Positions 1 to 12,100 of a DNA stretch of 64,000 nt are shown here, piece after piece. Position numbers and translations under genes: made by a program. This DNA is from Euwallacea fornicatus (lineage: Eukaryota > Arthropoda > Insecta > Coleoptera > Curculionidae), in assembly GCF_040115645.1 (NCBI RefSeq), contig NC_089550.1:5286260-5350259 (forward strand), in the 5' to 3' direction. The notes below the pieces were generated by a model. The model saw only the letters and a program-made list of their open reading frames with translations. It was not told where the DNA came from and ran no database searches. Position 1 is the stretch's first letter; each line of letters opens with the position of its first letter.

Positions 1-1411
1 GAGAGCTCAGAGAATTTTTTATCCGCCCTATCTGTCTTAGAAAGTGCTACACAGCAATTTCTTATACAATATTGAGCATTCTGAGGTGCGTACATCCACG
101 AAATGATACATTTTCTTGAATTGAGAAGGTGAAATTTTCAAGGTAAGTCATAGCATGTGCTACGTCGAGGTAGTGAAATGAATCATTATGGCACGACCTT
201 CAAGCTAGACAGATCAGCGCCGTGCTTCAAGATTTACAGAACATACTTAAGAGCCATAAGTTTTCCACAATCGCGGTATGACATAGTCGTTATAGCTTTA
301 TGTGCCATCTTGTATATTTTATTATCACTTCAATTCGTAGATGCACCGCAACCCTACTTGTTTCCATTAATACCTTTAAAGTTTCTAGAGAGTTGTAAGA
401 TATTTGTTGTAAACCCTATCGTAGCACATCTTGTATACAATTTTTCCTCGAATGACTTAAATTAAGCATTTAAAACTTTTAAAATTAATTCTGAAAGGTG
501 CCTGCGGCCGATTACCTCGCTGGGTAAATAGTGATGTCATAACATATCCTACAATGGTATATTTTCCAATTACTACAAACATTCCAAATTGAGAAGTACT
601 ACTTCCAATGATCTTTCATTTTAAATAAATTTTCCCATACTTCTCATTGGTCTTACATTTAAAATTTAAATGCATTTGTTTGTTGTTAGCTGACTTCAAA
701 ACACATATTAACTTTTTTCTATGTACATGACAAGCTTGATATCTAACGTTTAACAAAAAAAAAACTAAGTCAAAGTCACTTATGGATCTTGTTCTGTATG
801 TCGTTGTCAATAACCTGACACGTTTCCTTTGAAGTCGTGCCTGTCCCAGCAATATAAAAATAATAACAGTGTTATGCGATACATTTCCAGGATCACATAT
901 ACTTGTAGGTTTCTCGATTTTTATAGTGTTTGGTGATGGATGCATTGCGATTATGGGAACTAGAGAGCTGCGCTGTTGGTTAGGGAACGTTGGCAATCTC
1001 TCCCTAATGGTTTTTGTGAAAACAACAGAGTACGTCATATACTCTTGCCAGAACGTTCATTTTCTCTCAAAAATAGCGAGAGATAAATTAAATAAAATTT
1101 AAAAAATATAGACAACAGATTCAATTTTAGCAGGACTCATCGTCAAGTCTTGTGCATAGCGCGCAAGATTTACTAAATCACCAGCAGTTTTTTCGATTGC
1201 ATCTAGCAAATAAGGGCGGTTTTAAATTGGCCCCCTAAAACTGCAATTCTGTCCCCATTCGACCAACTTCGTAACTCCTTTAGTTTCCAAAGTCCCTTTG
1301 CTGACCACGAAAAACTCACCCTATATAGAACGTAGCGCCCCAATAACTTTGGGAGGACCATTTCTTTGATGCCGAAGTTAATGAAATATCTATAGCTTAT
1401 GGCAAAAAACC
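1..1411. other. Intergenic, no gene recognised
   Basis: Short open frames occur on both strands (for example 157-465 and 616-1038), but they show no recognisable domain, no credible splice context and AT-driven composition. A right-end-like CACCCTATATA motif near 1318 suggests transposon debris. Confidence 0.4.
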
Positions 1412-2034
1412 TTAGACCAATAGTGATTCTTCGTTTGCCAAGTGTAATTGCGTGCTGAACCAGGTGTCATGAGTCAAACCAGTTCTTCCTACAACGACAC
1501 TGTTGTTGGGAACATATTTGGCGTTAAACTCGTCTATTGTAGTCTGTACGCAGAAAATCTTTAACAAATTGGGTGCGATAAACAGAAACCTGCAAAATTT
1601 CCGCCAATGCTCATGGCGTATTCCAAATGAAACCTGAATTTGTTGAGAAAGGTGCCTAATAGACGTCGTTGGATTTTCATGAATTATTTCTTGGCCAGAT
1701 TGAAGGACCTCGTTTGTGACGACAATTGTCCGCCCACTTCTCTCTTTACGTAAAATGCTTCTCGTTTCACGAAACAAGTTTGCGCTCCTTTTGAAAGGAG
1801 TATTTTTAAACACTTCATAATTGACTGCCACATCGGCAAATGCCTCTTGGAACTCCTCAAGACTGGGCTTAATGTGATATTTTGGAACATTAAGAAAGTA
1901 ACTTGAGAACAAGAAAGCTTTCTACTCAGACGTACACACCACTGTTCGGGAGTTTCCAAAAGATTGTTTGTTATCAAAATAGTTTTAAATCGCCCTGTAT
2001 AACAAGGGAAAATCAGGTTGCAGATGCCGGACAA
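1412..2034 (-). pseudogene. Degenerate DUF4817/mariner-superfamily transposase relic
   Basis: Two overlapping minus-strand frames carry pieces of the helix-turn-helix region of the insect DUF4817-type transposases. The clearest piece is ENPTTSIRHLSQQ followed by SFG, which matches the usual 'NPTTSIRRLSQQ..VS' block. The tail contains WFSTQLHLAN, a phrase also echoed at about 31190-31210. No complete catalytic triad is visible and the frames shift, so the copy is dead. A CGCCCTGTATA motif near 1992-2001 is the likely right terminal repeat, placing the 5' end of the element there on the minus strand. The left end was not found. It lies downstream of the GPCR gene and has no evident connection with it. 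Confidence 0.55.
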
Positions 2035-2711
2035 AACTGGCTTTACATGTAATTTATTATACCAAGATTCTCACGTACGTTATTTGACGCCAGGTTAAAT
2101 AAGATGGTGGGGGTCATTTGATTTCTTAAAACCAGGTCAATGTGGGAGATTTTACGCGAGATTCCCATATGGGAAGTAGGAGTAATCTGTGCCGTGGCAC
2201 TGGTTTTGACTCCACCTTTTTAACAAGCAAGGCACTAATTGAATATGCATCGATTACCGCCGAGTAAACGCCTCTCTGATCGCAATGTGAGATAATAAGG
2301 ACACTAGTGCATAAGGGCCACTATTAATGAAATTGATTACTGCGTCCCGATTTTCTAGATGGTCACCTAAAAGTTTACCAATTCAACCTTGCTCTTAACT
2401 ACAGCTCTTGCAGCTGTCCAGACTCCGACATCACTAACTTGAGGACCACTGGATGCTATGGTACTTATCCTTTGATTATTGTGACAAGGTTTTTTTCTAC
2501 ATTATGTTGCCCAACACGTAGTACCACGTATTTTATAAAGATGAACAAAGGTTTTTACCTGAAGTTCATCCCAAGTTAATAAAGCTCAGGATCATAGAAA
2601 AATACTCTTAACAAGGTGGGGATCCTTGCAATCTTGAGCACACAAATAAATTGATGTGCCTTAGGCGACAGCTTAGGCGCAAATGAAGTGAGTCAATTTT
2701 ATGAAGCAATA

Positions 2712-2728
2712 TTTATTTAATTTTTATT
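2712..2728 (-). terminator. Two overlapping poly(A) signals for the GPCR gene
   Basis: On the minus strand there are two AATAAA hexamers, at 2717-2712 and 2728-2723, about 140-150 bases after the stop codon at 2865. This is a normal 3' UTR distance and supports exon 5 as the terminal exon. Confidence 0.45.
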
Positions 2729-2864
2729 TGCGGAATTCTTTGCCATGAGAACTTCAGTAATTGCAATGCACAAATGTCACAACAAACAATTATCGAAACG
2801 TTAAAAACTAAATTGAAGGTCGGTTAAAAAACCTCGGTCAAATTAGCTCAGAAAATTATGGCAA

Positions 2865-3164
2865 TCAACTCACATTGCTCATGGGATTTTGTTTCTTTTT
2901 GAGGCAGTTCATCTTGCACTTCAAGAGGTTCTTTATGGAAGTTCGGAAATTCCTCGAGAGGGCACAATATATGATTGGATTCAGCGCAGAGTTGGAGTGA
3001 CCTAACAGCAAAAGGTAAATCCTGACAACGTCCGTCTCCTCATGGTTGTTCAGGTTTTCAACTAAGATCATAATGTGATAAGGCAACCAGCATCCAGCGA
3101 AGACGACTGCCAAGAGGAGTAGGATGCATGCGACTCTTTTCCTTGACCTCATTACTCTATTTCT
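2865..3164 (-). CDS. GPCR exon 5: ICL3, TM6, TM7, C-tail
   Basis: The acceptor is a pyrimidine-rich TTTTTTCAG ending at 3165, and the exon starts in phase 0 with RNRVMRSRKR. It carries CWLPYH, LLLGHSNSALNPIIYC and a basic tail ending SNVS before a TGA at 2865-2867. A perfect GTGAGT donor overlaps the last codons (AAT|GTGAGT at 2873-2868), so a longer spliced C-terminus is possible. The poly(A) signals nearby favour the stop. Confidence 0.9.
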   Translation of the reverse strand, partial: RNRVMRSRKRVACILLLLAVVFAGCWLPYHIMILVENLNNHEETDVVRIYLLLLGHSNSALNPIIYCALSRNFRTSIKNLLKCKMNCLKKKQNPMSNVS

Positions 3165-6100
3165 CTGAAAAAAATATAAGTTTTCAGGATCAGGAAAAAG
3201 AAGGAACCGACTGAACAGGGTGTTCCAAGTAGGACTATACTGAATATCGCCGCTTACTTTATCGTTACACTTAAACGTTTGAAACATTTTTGGATTTCCA
3301 GAATGGAACACCCTGTATGTTATTTTTCGTTAAATTTCAGACATACATATTTTCGTGACCTTATCTCCAGACAGTCAAGCACAGCTCCTAAAATTGAAAT
3401 TACAAAACTCATGCGATCGTGATTGATGAAATACTCTAACGATTCTAAAGTTAGTCTCAAAAATTAGCATCCTTTGTCCCAATAATGATTATTATTGGAT
3501 AAGAGGAAAAAGCATCTAGAACTTTTAGGTTTAGCAAACAGTAAATCAATGTCAAATGTGGACCGATTCAGGATTAGACTGGGAAGGCTATTTACTGAGA
3601 TCTAATTTAGCACACTGTTCGTTTTTAGGACATTGATGAATTTTAGCACCCGCGTAGGTCTGAAAATAACAAATTCGGTTTGTTTGCTTAAATTTCTTTG
3701 ACCACGGAGTCGCGGATAATACGCTTTATTAAAATTACTGAAGCATGAGAAACTCTAAAATTACCTGCCTTAGAATTCGTAATCCGAAGGCTAAAACTTC
3801 CAATTTCTTCGGTTAGGAAATTTTATTATTTTTTTTAATCGAGATTTTTCAGTTACAAAAGGTCATCTGCAATAGAACGTTTAAAGTTTTTGCGAAAAAT
3901 CAAATCGACTCTTCTATAGCTACTTTTTATTACGTTAGGCACTATATTCGCTGTGTATTATACACCAAGGTTGTGAAATACATAATTATGATTCGAGCGT
4001 CAAATTCAAGCAACGAAACACACAGCCGGAGATTTAAAAGGGGCCGATCATAAGTATTTTGCGGGGTGCATGCATGAAATCTACCTAAATTGACAATCAT
4101 TTTGATTAGAGAAGCAAAAGCACATGTCTTGAATCATATTAGCAATGACCTTTTGTTTGACATTCATCTCTATGAAAACCATCGTCATTAGGTCACTAGG
4201 TAAATAATGAGCTATATATCTGTCATTATTAAACGGTTTTAGAAACAAGGCGATAAACCGTACTTCACAGTCATTTAATACGTCAAATATCGAATAACGG
4301 TGTCTTCTAAGGTTACTAGTGGAAAAACTCCTTTGTCCTCCCATTTTAGGATCTAAATATTTGTTCAGGTTCATTGGATTTTTTAATTACAGTATCTTTT
4401 GTTGGCTTTACTCGCTCACCTTCTGTTAAGCGGTTAACCCAACTGAAAGGACTTTCATTGTAGTCTGTACTGTTTGTAACTAAGTTCCACCTTTCTTTTG
4501 AATTTAAAAGCGATAAAGCTCGACGAGTTTTCCAAACCGTTTCATCGCAGTCCAATAATACGTTTTCGCCACACAGAAGAAGCTGCTTCTCATTATTAAT
4601 ATCTCGGTCGGAACTTAATGCGGCAAACATTTCCCCTGTAACAACTTGGGAATTTGAATTAGGCACATTCCGAAGTCCGTACGAGACCCCGCCAGTGCTT
4701 AAATTCCTTCTTAAATTAAGAAAAGAAAACCCAGCAGAGCTAATACTCTATGTAACGGTGACTTTATTGACCTCATTGCACCCTGAGAAATGCCATATTA
4801 CCTACCTCGTCTTCCCGCTCACACTTCCAACACTCGTTTTCCGCCCTGCTCCCCTGGCCTATTTTAATTAATTTCTGCTATTGCTCTTAACATTTTATAC
4901 CAAAAAAGGTTTATGGTTTCTTCTATTTGAGCTTAAAAGATGTTCAAATGAAACAACATAATTTTAGAATTAGTAAATACATTTTCTGGTCGTAAGTGCA
5001 ATAGGACACAAACCACAGCAGAGAGTTTCCTTACTCTATCGAGATTACAACGGCGATGTGAACTATCAAATCTCTCGACAGCAATGAAACACTTTCCCCC
5101 TTGATATGTAACATACCATTATTATACTCACTTGCTGGGCACACGTCGATTCATTATGGTCAAATGGGGGAAGAGCCGAGCACAGTGTTTTCCCCATTAA
5201 GGAATAAGCTATAGTCATGATGCAACCTGAAAGTGATAATGAGACACTTAAAAACAAACATTAATTTTGAGTGCTGTCGTGGTGGTAATATTTGAACACT
5301 TAGTTGAAGATTATTTTATTGATCGATGAATCAATGGTTGATCTAATGATATATAGGATGTTTCAAAACTATGAAATCATACTTCTAGAGATTGTTCAAG
5401 GCATCAATCGAAGACACCTGAGTATAAGAACCTGTGTCCGCAAATGTCTCCCTAAAGCGCGACGGCCTTATGATGCTTTAAAACAGTTATGTGCAAAAAT
5501 GGGTTTTATCGAGTTATTTTATTTATTTTCAAGACGGAACTTTTTGAAACCGTTTCATTAAACATTCGACAGCAAATGTGACTGCAACATAATGGTGCAC
5601 TTGCACACTTTGCTGTTCAAGCCCGTTAATATTTGAAACGTCAGTTTGAACAATATTCGATCGGCAGGGGTGGTCCCGTTTAGTGGCCCCCTGGGTAACT
5701 CGATCTAACACCTTTAGATTTCTTTTTCTGGAGACGTGCAAAGTTTCTGGTTTATGAAACGCCAGTGGAAGCAGAGCAAGATCTGATTCCAAGAAGCACT
5801 GCAACATTTCAAATCGTTCAAAACGATTATCAAATTTTTGGCCAAGGCAGCAAAAACAATGTACATCGTTTAAACGGGTGCAACGAAGTTTAAAGACGAC
5901 ATTTTGAACAATTACTGTAGTGTTATTTTATACAGATAAATTAAAGTTAAACGTACTAAAACTTGATAAAAACATTGTTGTATATAACTGCCCTAAAGCA
6001 TCGTAAGGCCGTAACGCTATAGAGAGACAGTTACGCCCACGGGTTCTTATACTCAGGTGTCTTCAGTTGTTGTCCTGAAGAAACCCTAGAAATTTGATCC

Positions 6101-9100
6101 CGTAGTTCTGAACCGCCCTGTATATGGCTAGTTCGGAATAGATAATATCACACAGGAGCGGGAAATTTGTGTGTTCAGAGGCATTGATAAATGGCGGCAT
6201 TCATTGAAAAAACGAGGTGAATCGCAGCTCTGTAAATCCAACTTTGCAAATGTATGTTGGCATTTGGCAAGTGTGAAATTACATTTCACATACGAATAAT
6301 GCCACAAAATTACAATTATGACAATTATATCATGTGTTTGTGCAATACAATTGTATCATAGAAATGTGACCGTTGGTCACGTCTTAATTTATATTATCAT
6401 GCAGACAGATTAATAAAAATATGTTACCCCAAAATTTTCCATTATTCCCTCTATGCCGCAAATTTCCAGCCGCATCCGACAACGTATTTTGTGATAAATT
6501 ATTTTAGTTTTAGTTAGGTATTGAAATCAGAAGGAATTATCATTGCGTCCTGTTAAATAGATACATAATATCCAGACAGAAGACAGGTTTTTGTCTAAAA
6601 TTTCACACAATGCCATAGTAGATTTTATTTTAAAGACGAACAATATAAAGCCCAAATTAATTTTGAAACTGAGGTGCAGTTTGGAAAGTTTTCTTTATAA
6701 ATCTCCACAACAGACTCCCAAACCACTTGTCAAAACTCTATCGTTAATGTTTAATTAATGGTAACAAATTTACTGCATAAAGTTTGAATAAAGCAGGGCC
6801 GTACGGTATATTTCCTTAGTAAGTTCTGGAAATGCCTCCCTGTATTTCTTCTTTGTATCTTGTTTGATTTTTTGACTTTTTTCACTAGCACTTTAACTTA
6901 GAAAAACTTGGAGCAATTGCTTTAAAAGTATCTCAAAGTAAATCGTCTTGGTGTGTTCTCTAAGCCTACACATACCGTGTTGCAAAATCTTTTTTAGTTT
7001 CTGGGAGACAGAAGCGTTTTGCTACTTACATTTTACAATTTTAAAGGTGCCAAAAATGGGTGTTACGAAAAACGCTTTGAATCAATTTTTTTCGAAAACT
7101 GCAAAAGGGGCGGCAGAGGCGTTTTGGCCACTTTCTAAACTGCCACGATCGATATCTCGGAAACACACTGCTTAAATTTGCTAAATCATTGCAAGAATTT
7201 CATCAACCTTGTATTGTGCTCGGCGCTGGTGCATTTACTAGTTATTCTTAATCCTGTCCATAAACACTCATTGTCTGGAAATAACCAAAACGGACATAAT
7301 TTTTCAACGTTTCATGAAATTACGAAGAAATATATGAGACATATTTTATGATCCGCACAATGATTGGATTACATACGTCAATAAAGTTCTTTTCTAGGTC
7401 AATTTATTTACAGAACTTTTAATTAAAAAGAAACTAGGGTAGGTGCTGTGGAATGGAAAAGAAATAAAGAAGCTGCATTTCTAGCTTCTCGGTAATGGGA
7501 TTGCTGGTATTTAATAGTCGGTTTTAGACTCAGTAATTATCGATGTTTCAGAGATATTAAATACAATGAGCTGCAAAAGTGATTTCACTGCTTTCTAGTT
7601 CCCTTGTGATCCTTTATGGGAGGCTGCTCTATAAAAATCCGACGTTTCGGCCTTTCGTAATCATCACCAACTCGTTTTTTTTATATATAGAGCGGGATGT
7701 TTTAAATAAATTAGCTAGACGAGGACTAATTTGATCTGTTCGGAAAACAGTCAAATTATCGAAGAAATTTCTCAACATATGCTATCTCTTAAAAAGGTTT
7801 TTACCTGGTATAGCAAACATGAAGATGAACCATACAATTCCAATAATGTCCTGAGGCACCGGTGAGACGTTATAATTCATCCGACATAGAGTGATGTCTC
7901 CTTTGATAGTTTGCAGTTCTGCAATCCACAGGTTTGGTGAGAACAGGATCAGTGAAAGAGTCCATAGTATAAAAATCATTATCACTGTTGATGTTCTATT
8001 AAAACATCTAAATCTCAGACCAAATGGACGGATGATGGCCAAGTATCTGTCGATAGCCATTGTGGTTATTGTAAATATGCTGCTAGCTACGGAAATTCCT
8101 GGAAGAAAAAATCTATATGAAGTACGGGTATGCTCTGAAATCCCGAAATGTAGCGGGAAATAAGAACATTCTGCGAAAATGCAAAAAAAGTCGAAATCGG
8201 TCGATTGGGAAAACTTTCAGAAGTTTCAAAAATTTTGAAAAAATTTCACGGATGCACGGCCTATTCGCACCAAAATGGTTGTGTTACTAAAATATGCATT
8301 CCTTTAAATCCTCTGACCTCCCTATACCAACTCAGTTTCTTGGAGTTCTAATTTTTTTTATAAATAACCTTCCAATTTAAGCTCGACTGAATGTAACTGG
8401 ATGAACCAGAAGTTCTTTTTTCTCCTTACCAACCAACAAAGTAGTCGGATTTTGAAAGTGTAATGTGAAAGTACTTACCCTGGAGATAAACGAATATTTT
8501 ACAGGAAATGGAGCCGAAACCATAAGCGTCAGTATATGCTCTCCATGCGGCATTAGGCATACATATGAGAGTTACCAGTAAGTCGGCCACCGACAAATTT
8601 ACGAGGAAATAGTTGGTTACACTGAAACATAAATTGACTACATGTTATTAACGTGTAAACCAGACTACATTACAGTACACATTCAATTTATAGCATAAAA
8701 AACGCCTTAAGTAGACAGAAATACCAAAGGTATGTCGTCGATAAGTTCATCTATTTTCTATTGTTAATGGCAGACATTTGATACTAAATAAAATATGGCT
8801 TAATCAACGCCCTACGTACGCCTCGCCAAATACAGCGGTTTTTTGTTTAATGTTAATGTCCCTACGCTTCTTGATGATAAGTTAATAATGGAACGACTTA
8901 GCTCAGTTCTAATTTTGTTAGTATATTTTTAAAAGGATTTGTAACATCCCTACCAAGTTCCCAAAATGTCAGGGGTAAATTAAGGATGTAGAAAAAAAAG
9001 AGGATTTATTTGAAATGATTTTCTGCATTGAATCCTTGCAACTTCAGCAGAGAGTTCTCAAATTAATTGCCTTTTGGGGCAAACTAAGCTATACTGCATT

Positions 9101-12100
9101 ACACAGAAACCGATAGCAAGGAGGAAACCAATTAATGCTATTCTTTCGCTAATCAGTGGTTTGTATTGAAAATCCAGTTCGGCTCAAAGCTGCCCTTTAT
9201 GGTTTTCACCTAAAAATATTATATATCAACCGTACTGTGTATTCATTATTTTCCATTAATAGAAGTGATTGACGTGCAAAAACTATCCACATTTTTTATG
9301 ATACCTATTTTCCTCCAAAAATAAGGTTGTTCGTTCGATTAAATATATTTGAACAGACGAAACAAAGACAAACAGTTCCAATAAGTTCAAACACCACAAC
9401 TCATTATATGGGATGACGAAAAAACCCTACTCGGTTATTGAACTGAGAAAACAGAGATTGGGTTTAGCATCTCGGCGTTTTTTGCTGTAAAAAGTTTGTC
9501 ATTCGTTGGTGATAAATCTTCAACCTGAAACTTATTCAGATATTTAATTCTTTATTAAAACTTCTGGAGAACGTTGATTCTACTACGGCTATATGGCAAT
9601 GGCAGAAAATAGATTAGAAGAGGTTGGGGGCAAATCTGGACCCTTAATTAATTTCTAGTAATGTCCTTGACAGACTCATAACACACCTATAGTGTGGGCA
9701 GTGCTTCTAACATTTTTGACATTTATTCATCAAAAATGCCTATTTGTAATGTATTGCATTTGTGTCCAATTGGAATTATATTCCATTTAACACTAAATTT
9801 GTTTTCCAAATTTTTGGTCACCGTGTTTACCCCTAGTTAATCGAAATTTAGGGGTGCTAATTGCTGAGGTATTAATTGTAATCAAATGCGATAGCCAAAT
9901 TACTAATTTTCGATACTCAATTCATGATCTCAGGATAACTCAGAATTTAAACGAACTAATCTGGCATTTTGTGGTAGTGCAATATTAAAAATCACCTAAA
10001 CAAGAATTCTGGGAGTGTCCAACGCAACAATGCATAAACTAACAAATTTAAAAGATGAGGTTTGAAAGTTTATGTCAAAAACAATGTTCAATTATTTACA
10101 AATATTAATCATCGCATTTAACAATATCGCAAAGCTGCAAAATTAATGCCTTCACACATTTTGATGGATGAAAGTCAAGCCCATCTTGTTATGGAGAAGG
10201 GGTGATACGAATATTAATCTATTTTAATTATTCCTCTCATGAACAACGAGTCTAAAGTCCAGAGAAAAGTTGTTTATGATGCTGTTTCTTCACTCGTTAT
10301 TATTTGGTGGACTGAGGGCAGGGACACAATCCATGCAGTTCAAAACAACTATTTCTTCTCATAACTTCTCAGGTAAAAACGGAATATTCCTGGGGTTGGA
10401 TGTATTTTTGAATATACGCCAAGCATACTTCACTCTTTGTGGTCCTGACGATGACCGGTGTGATGTCCGGTGGATGGCCACTACCTATATTATTCGATCG
10501 TGATTTGAAGAGAAGAAGATGGTCGCCTAGTGTACCCTGTATTTCATTGATTGCATTAATTTAATAGAAATAAATATACACTTAAATATGAGGAATCAGA
10601 TAATTAGTTAAATCCCCAATAAGTATTTAACAATTGTAGGATATAATAGGTGTACAAAAAGAAACTGAGCATTTTTTGGTGAAATTAAGCTTAATTAAAA
10701 ACATAGTTATTGAAAATATTAGTAATAAAAATAATTTCCATAACTGTCTATGGTCTTTTGCCATTTACTGGGTAGATGATGGATGCCCTCGTGATAGAAG
10801 CTTAGTGGTTTCGACGAAAAAAATTTAGCGAGCCATTTTCGAATATCTTCAACGTTAAAGAATCGTTGGTCAGCTAAATGAGACTGCATGGATCTGAACA
10901 AGTGGAAGTCGGAAGGAGCCAAGTCTGGAGAATACGCCGCATGCGAGTATTTCCAAACCTAACGAGAAGATGAGTTCCTGGGTCGGTTTAGCTGTATGCG
11001 GACGAGCATTATCATGCAGCAATATCACTTTCCGACTTCCTTGGCCCGTAAATGGTCTTTTTTCCTCCAGAGCATCGCTTAATTTGATCATTTGGGCCTG
11101 ATAACGGTCAGCTATAACAGTTTGACCGGGTTCCAGAAGCTCATAGTAAATGACTCCTTTACAATCCCACCAGACACACAGTAAGATTTTCTTGGCATGA
11201 ATGTTTGGTTTTGCAACTGATGTGGATGGCTGGCCTGAGTCAACCCATGTTTTTCTGCGCTTAGGATTGTCATACAAAATCCCCTTTTCATCTCCCGTAA
11301 TAATATTATGCAGAAAATTCTTTCTTTTATACCGAGAAATCAAATTCATGCAGACGTCAACTCTTCGATTTTTATTGTCTTCGGTTAGCTCATGAGGAAC
11401 CCATTTTCCTGCTTTTTGAATTTTTCCCATTCCATGCAATCGAACTGAAACTGCTTGTTGAATTACTCTTAACTGCTCTGCAAGCTGTTTTTCAGTTTGG
11501 CATGGATTTTCATCCAGTAAAGTTTGCAGTTCTTCGTCTTGAAATTTTTTTTCGACACCCGCACGAGGACCGTCCTCAAGACAAAAATTTTCCTCACGAA
11601 ACTTCTTAAACTATCTCCTAACAGTTGAAGCACCAACAGAATTATCTCCCCAAGCCGAATTAACCATTTCTGTTGTTTCGGCAGCATTTTTTTCCAGTTT
11701 AAAACAGAACAACATTGATATTCTCAAATATTGCTTGGAAATATTCATGTTCCTATTTACGTTTTGTGCTCTGAACTACAGCTCCTAAGCAACTGAAACT
11801 TTTATCATATAAAAAGTCATAAATAAACAACACTTGCTCACAATTGCAGGCGAATTGAACGTGTCTAAGTATGTTTTTTTATTGCATATAACTTCATTGC
11901 TCAGTTTCTTTTTGTATACCTATTATTAACAGATTTATCCCCGAGCTTATATATCTCGTCTACTTTTTATTTGGATCGTTGTTGCAGGTGGAATTTAAAT
12001 TTTTGCTCTGTCTATCTCCTGCGTGCATAATCAAAATTAGCTAAAAAATTGGCAAATAATAAAAACAAAGGGGTTATAAGCACGTATACAATGTCTCCAA

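Noticed and set aside
157..465. 102-codon plus-strand frame at the left edge
   Set aside because: No recognisable domain, signal or splice support, and hydrophobic AT-driven composition typical of chance frames here.
3165..7804. Direct splice of GPCR exon 3 to exon 5
   Set aside because: Exon 3 ends in phase 1 and exon 5 starts in phase 0; the 95-base exon at 5132-5226 fixes both the phase and the TM5 sequence.
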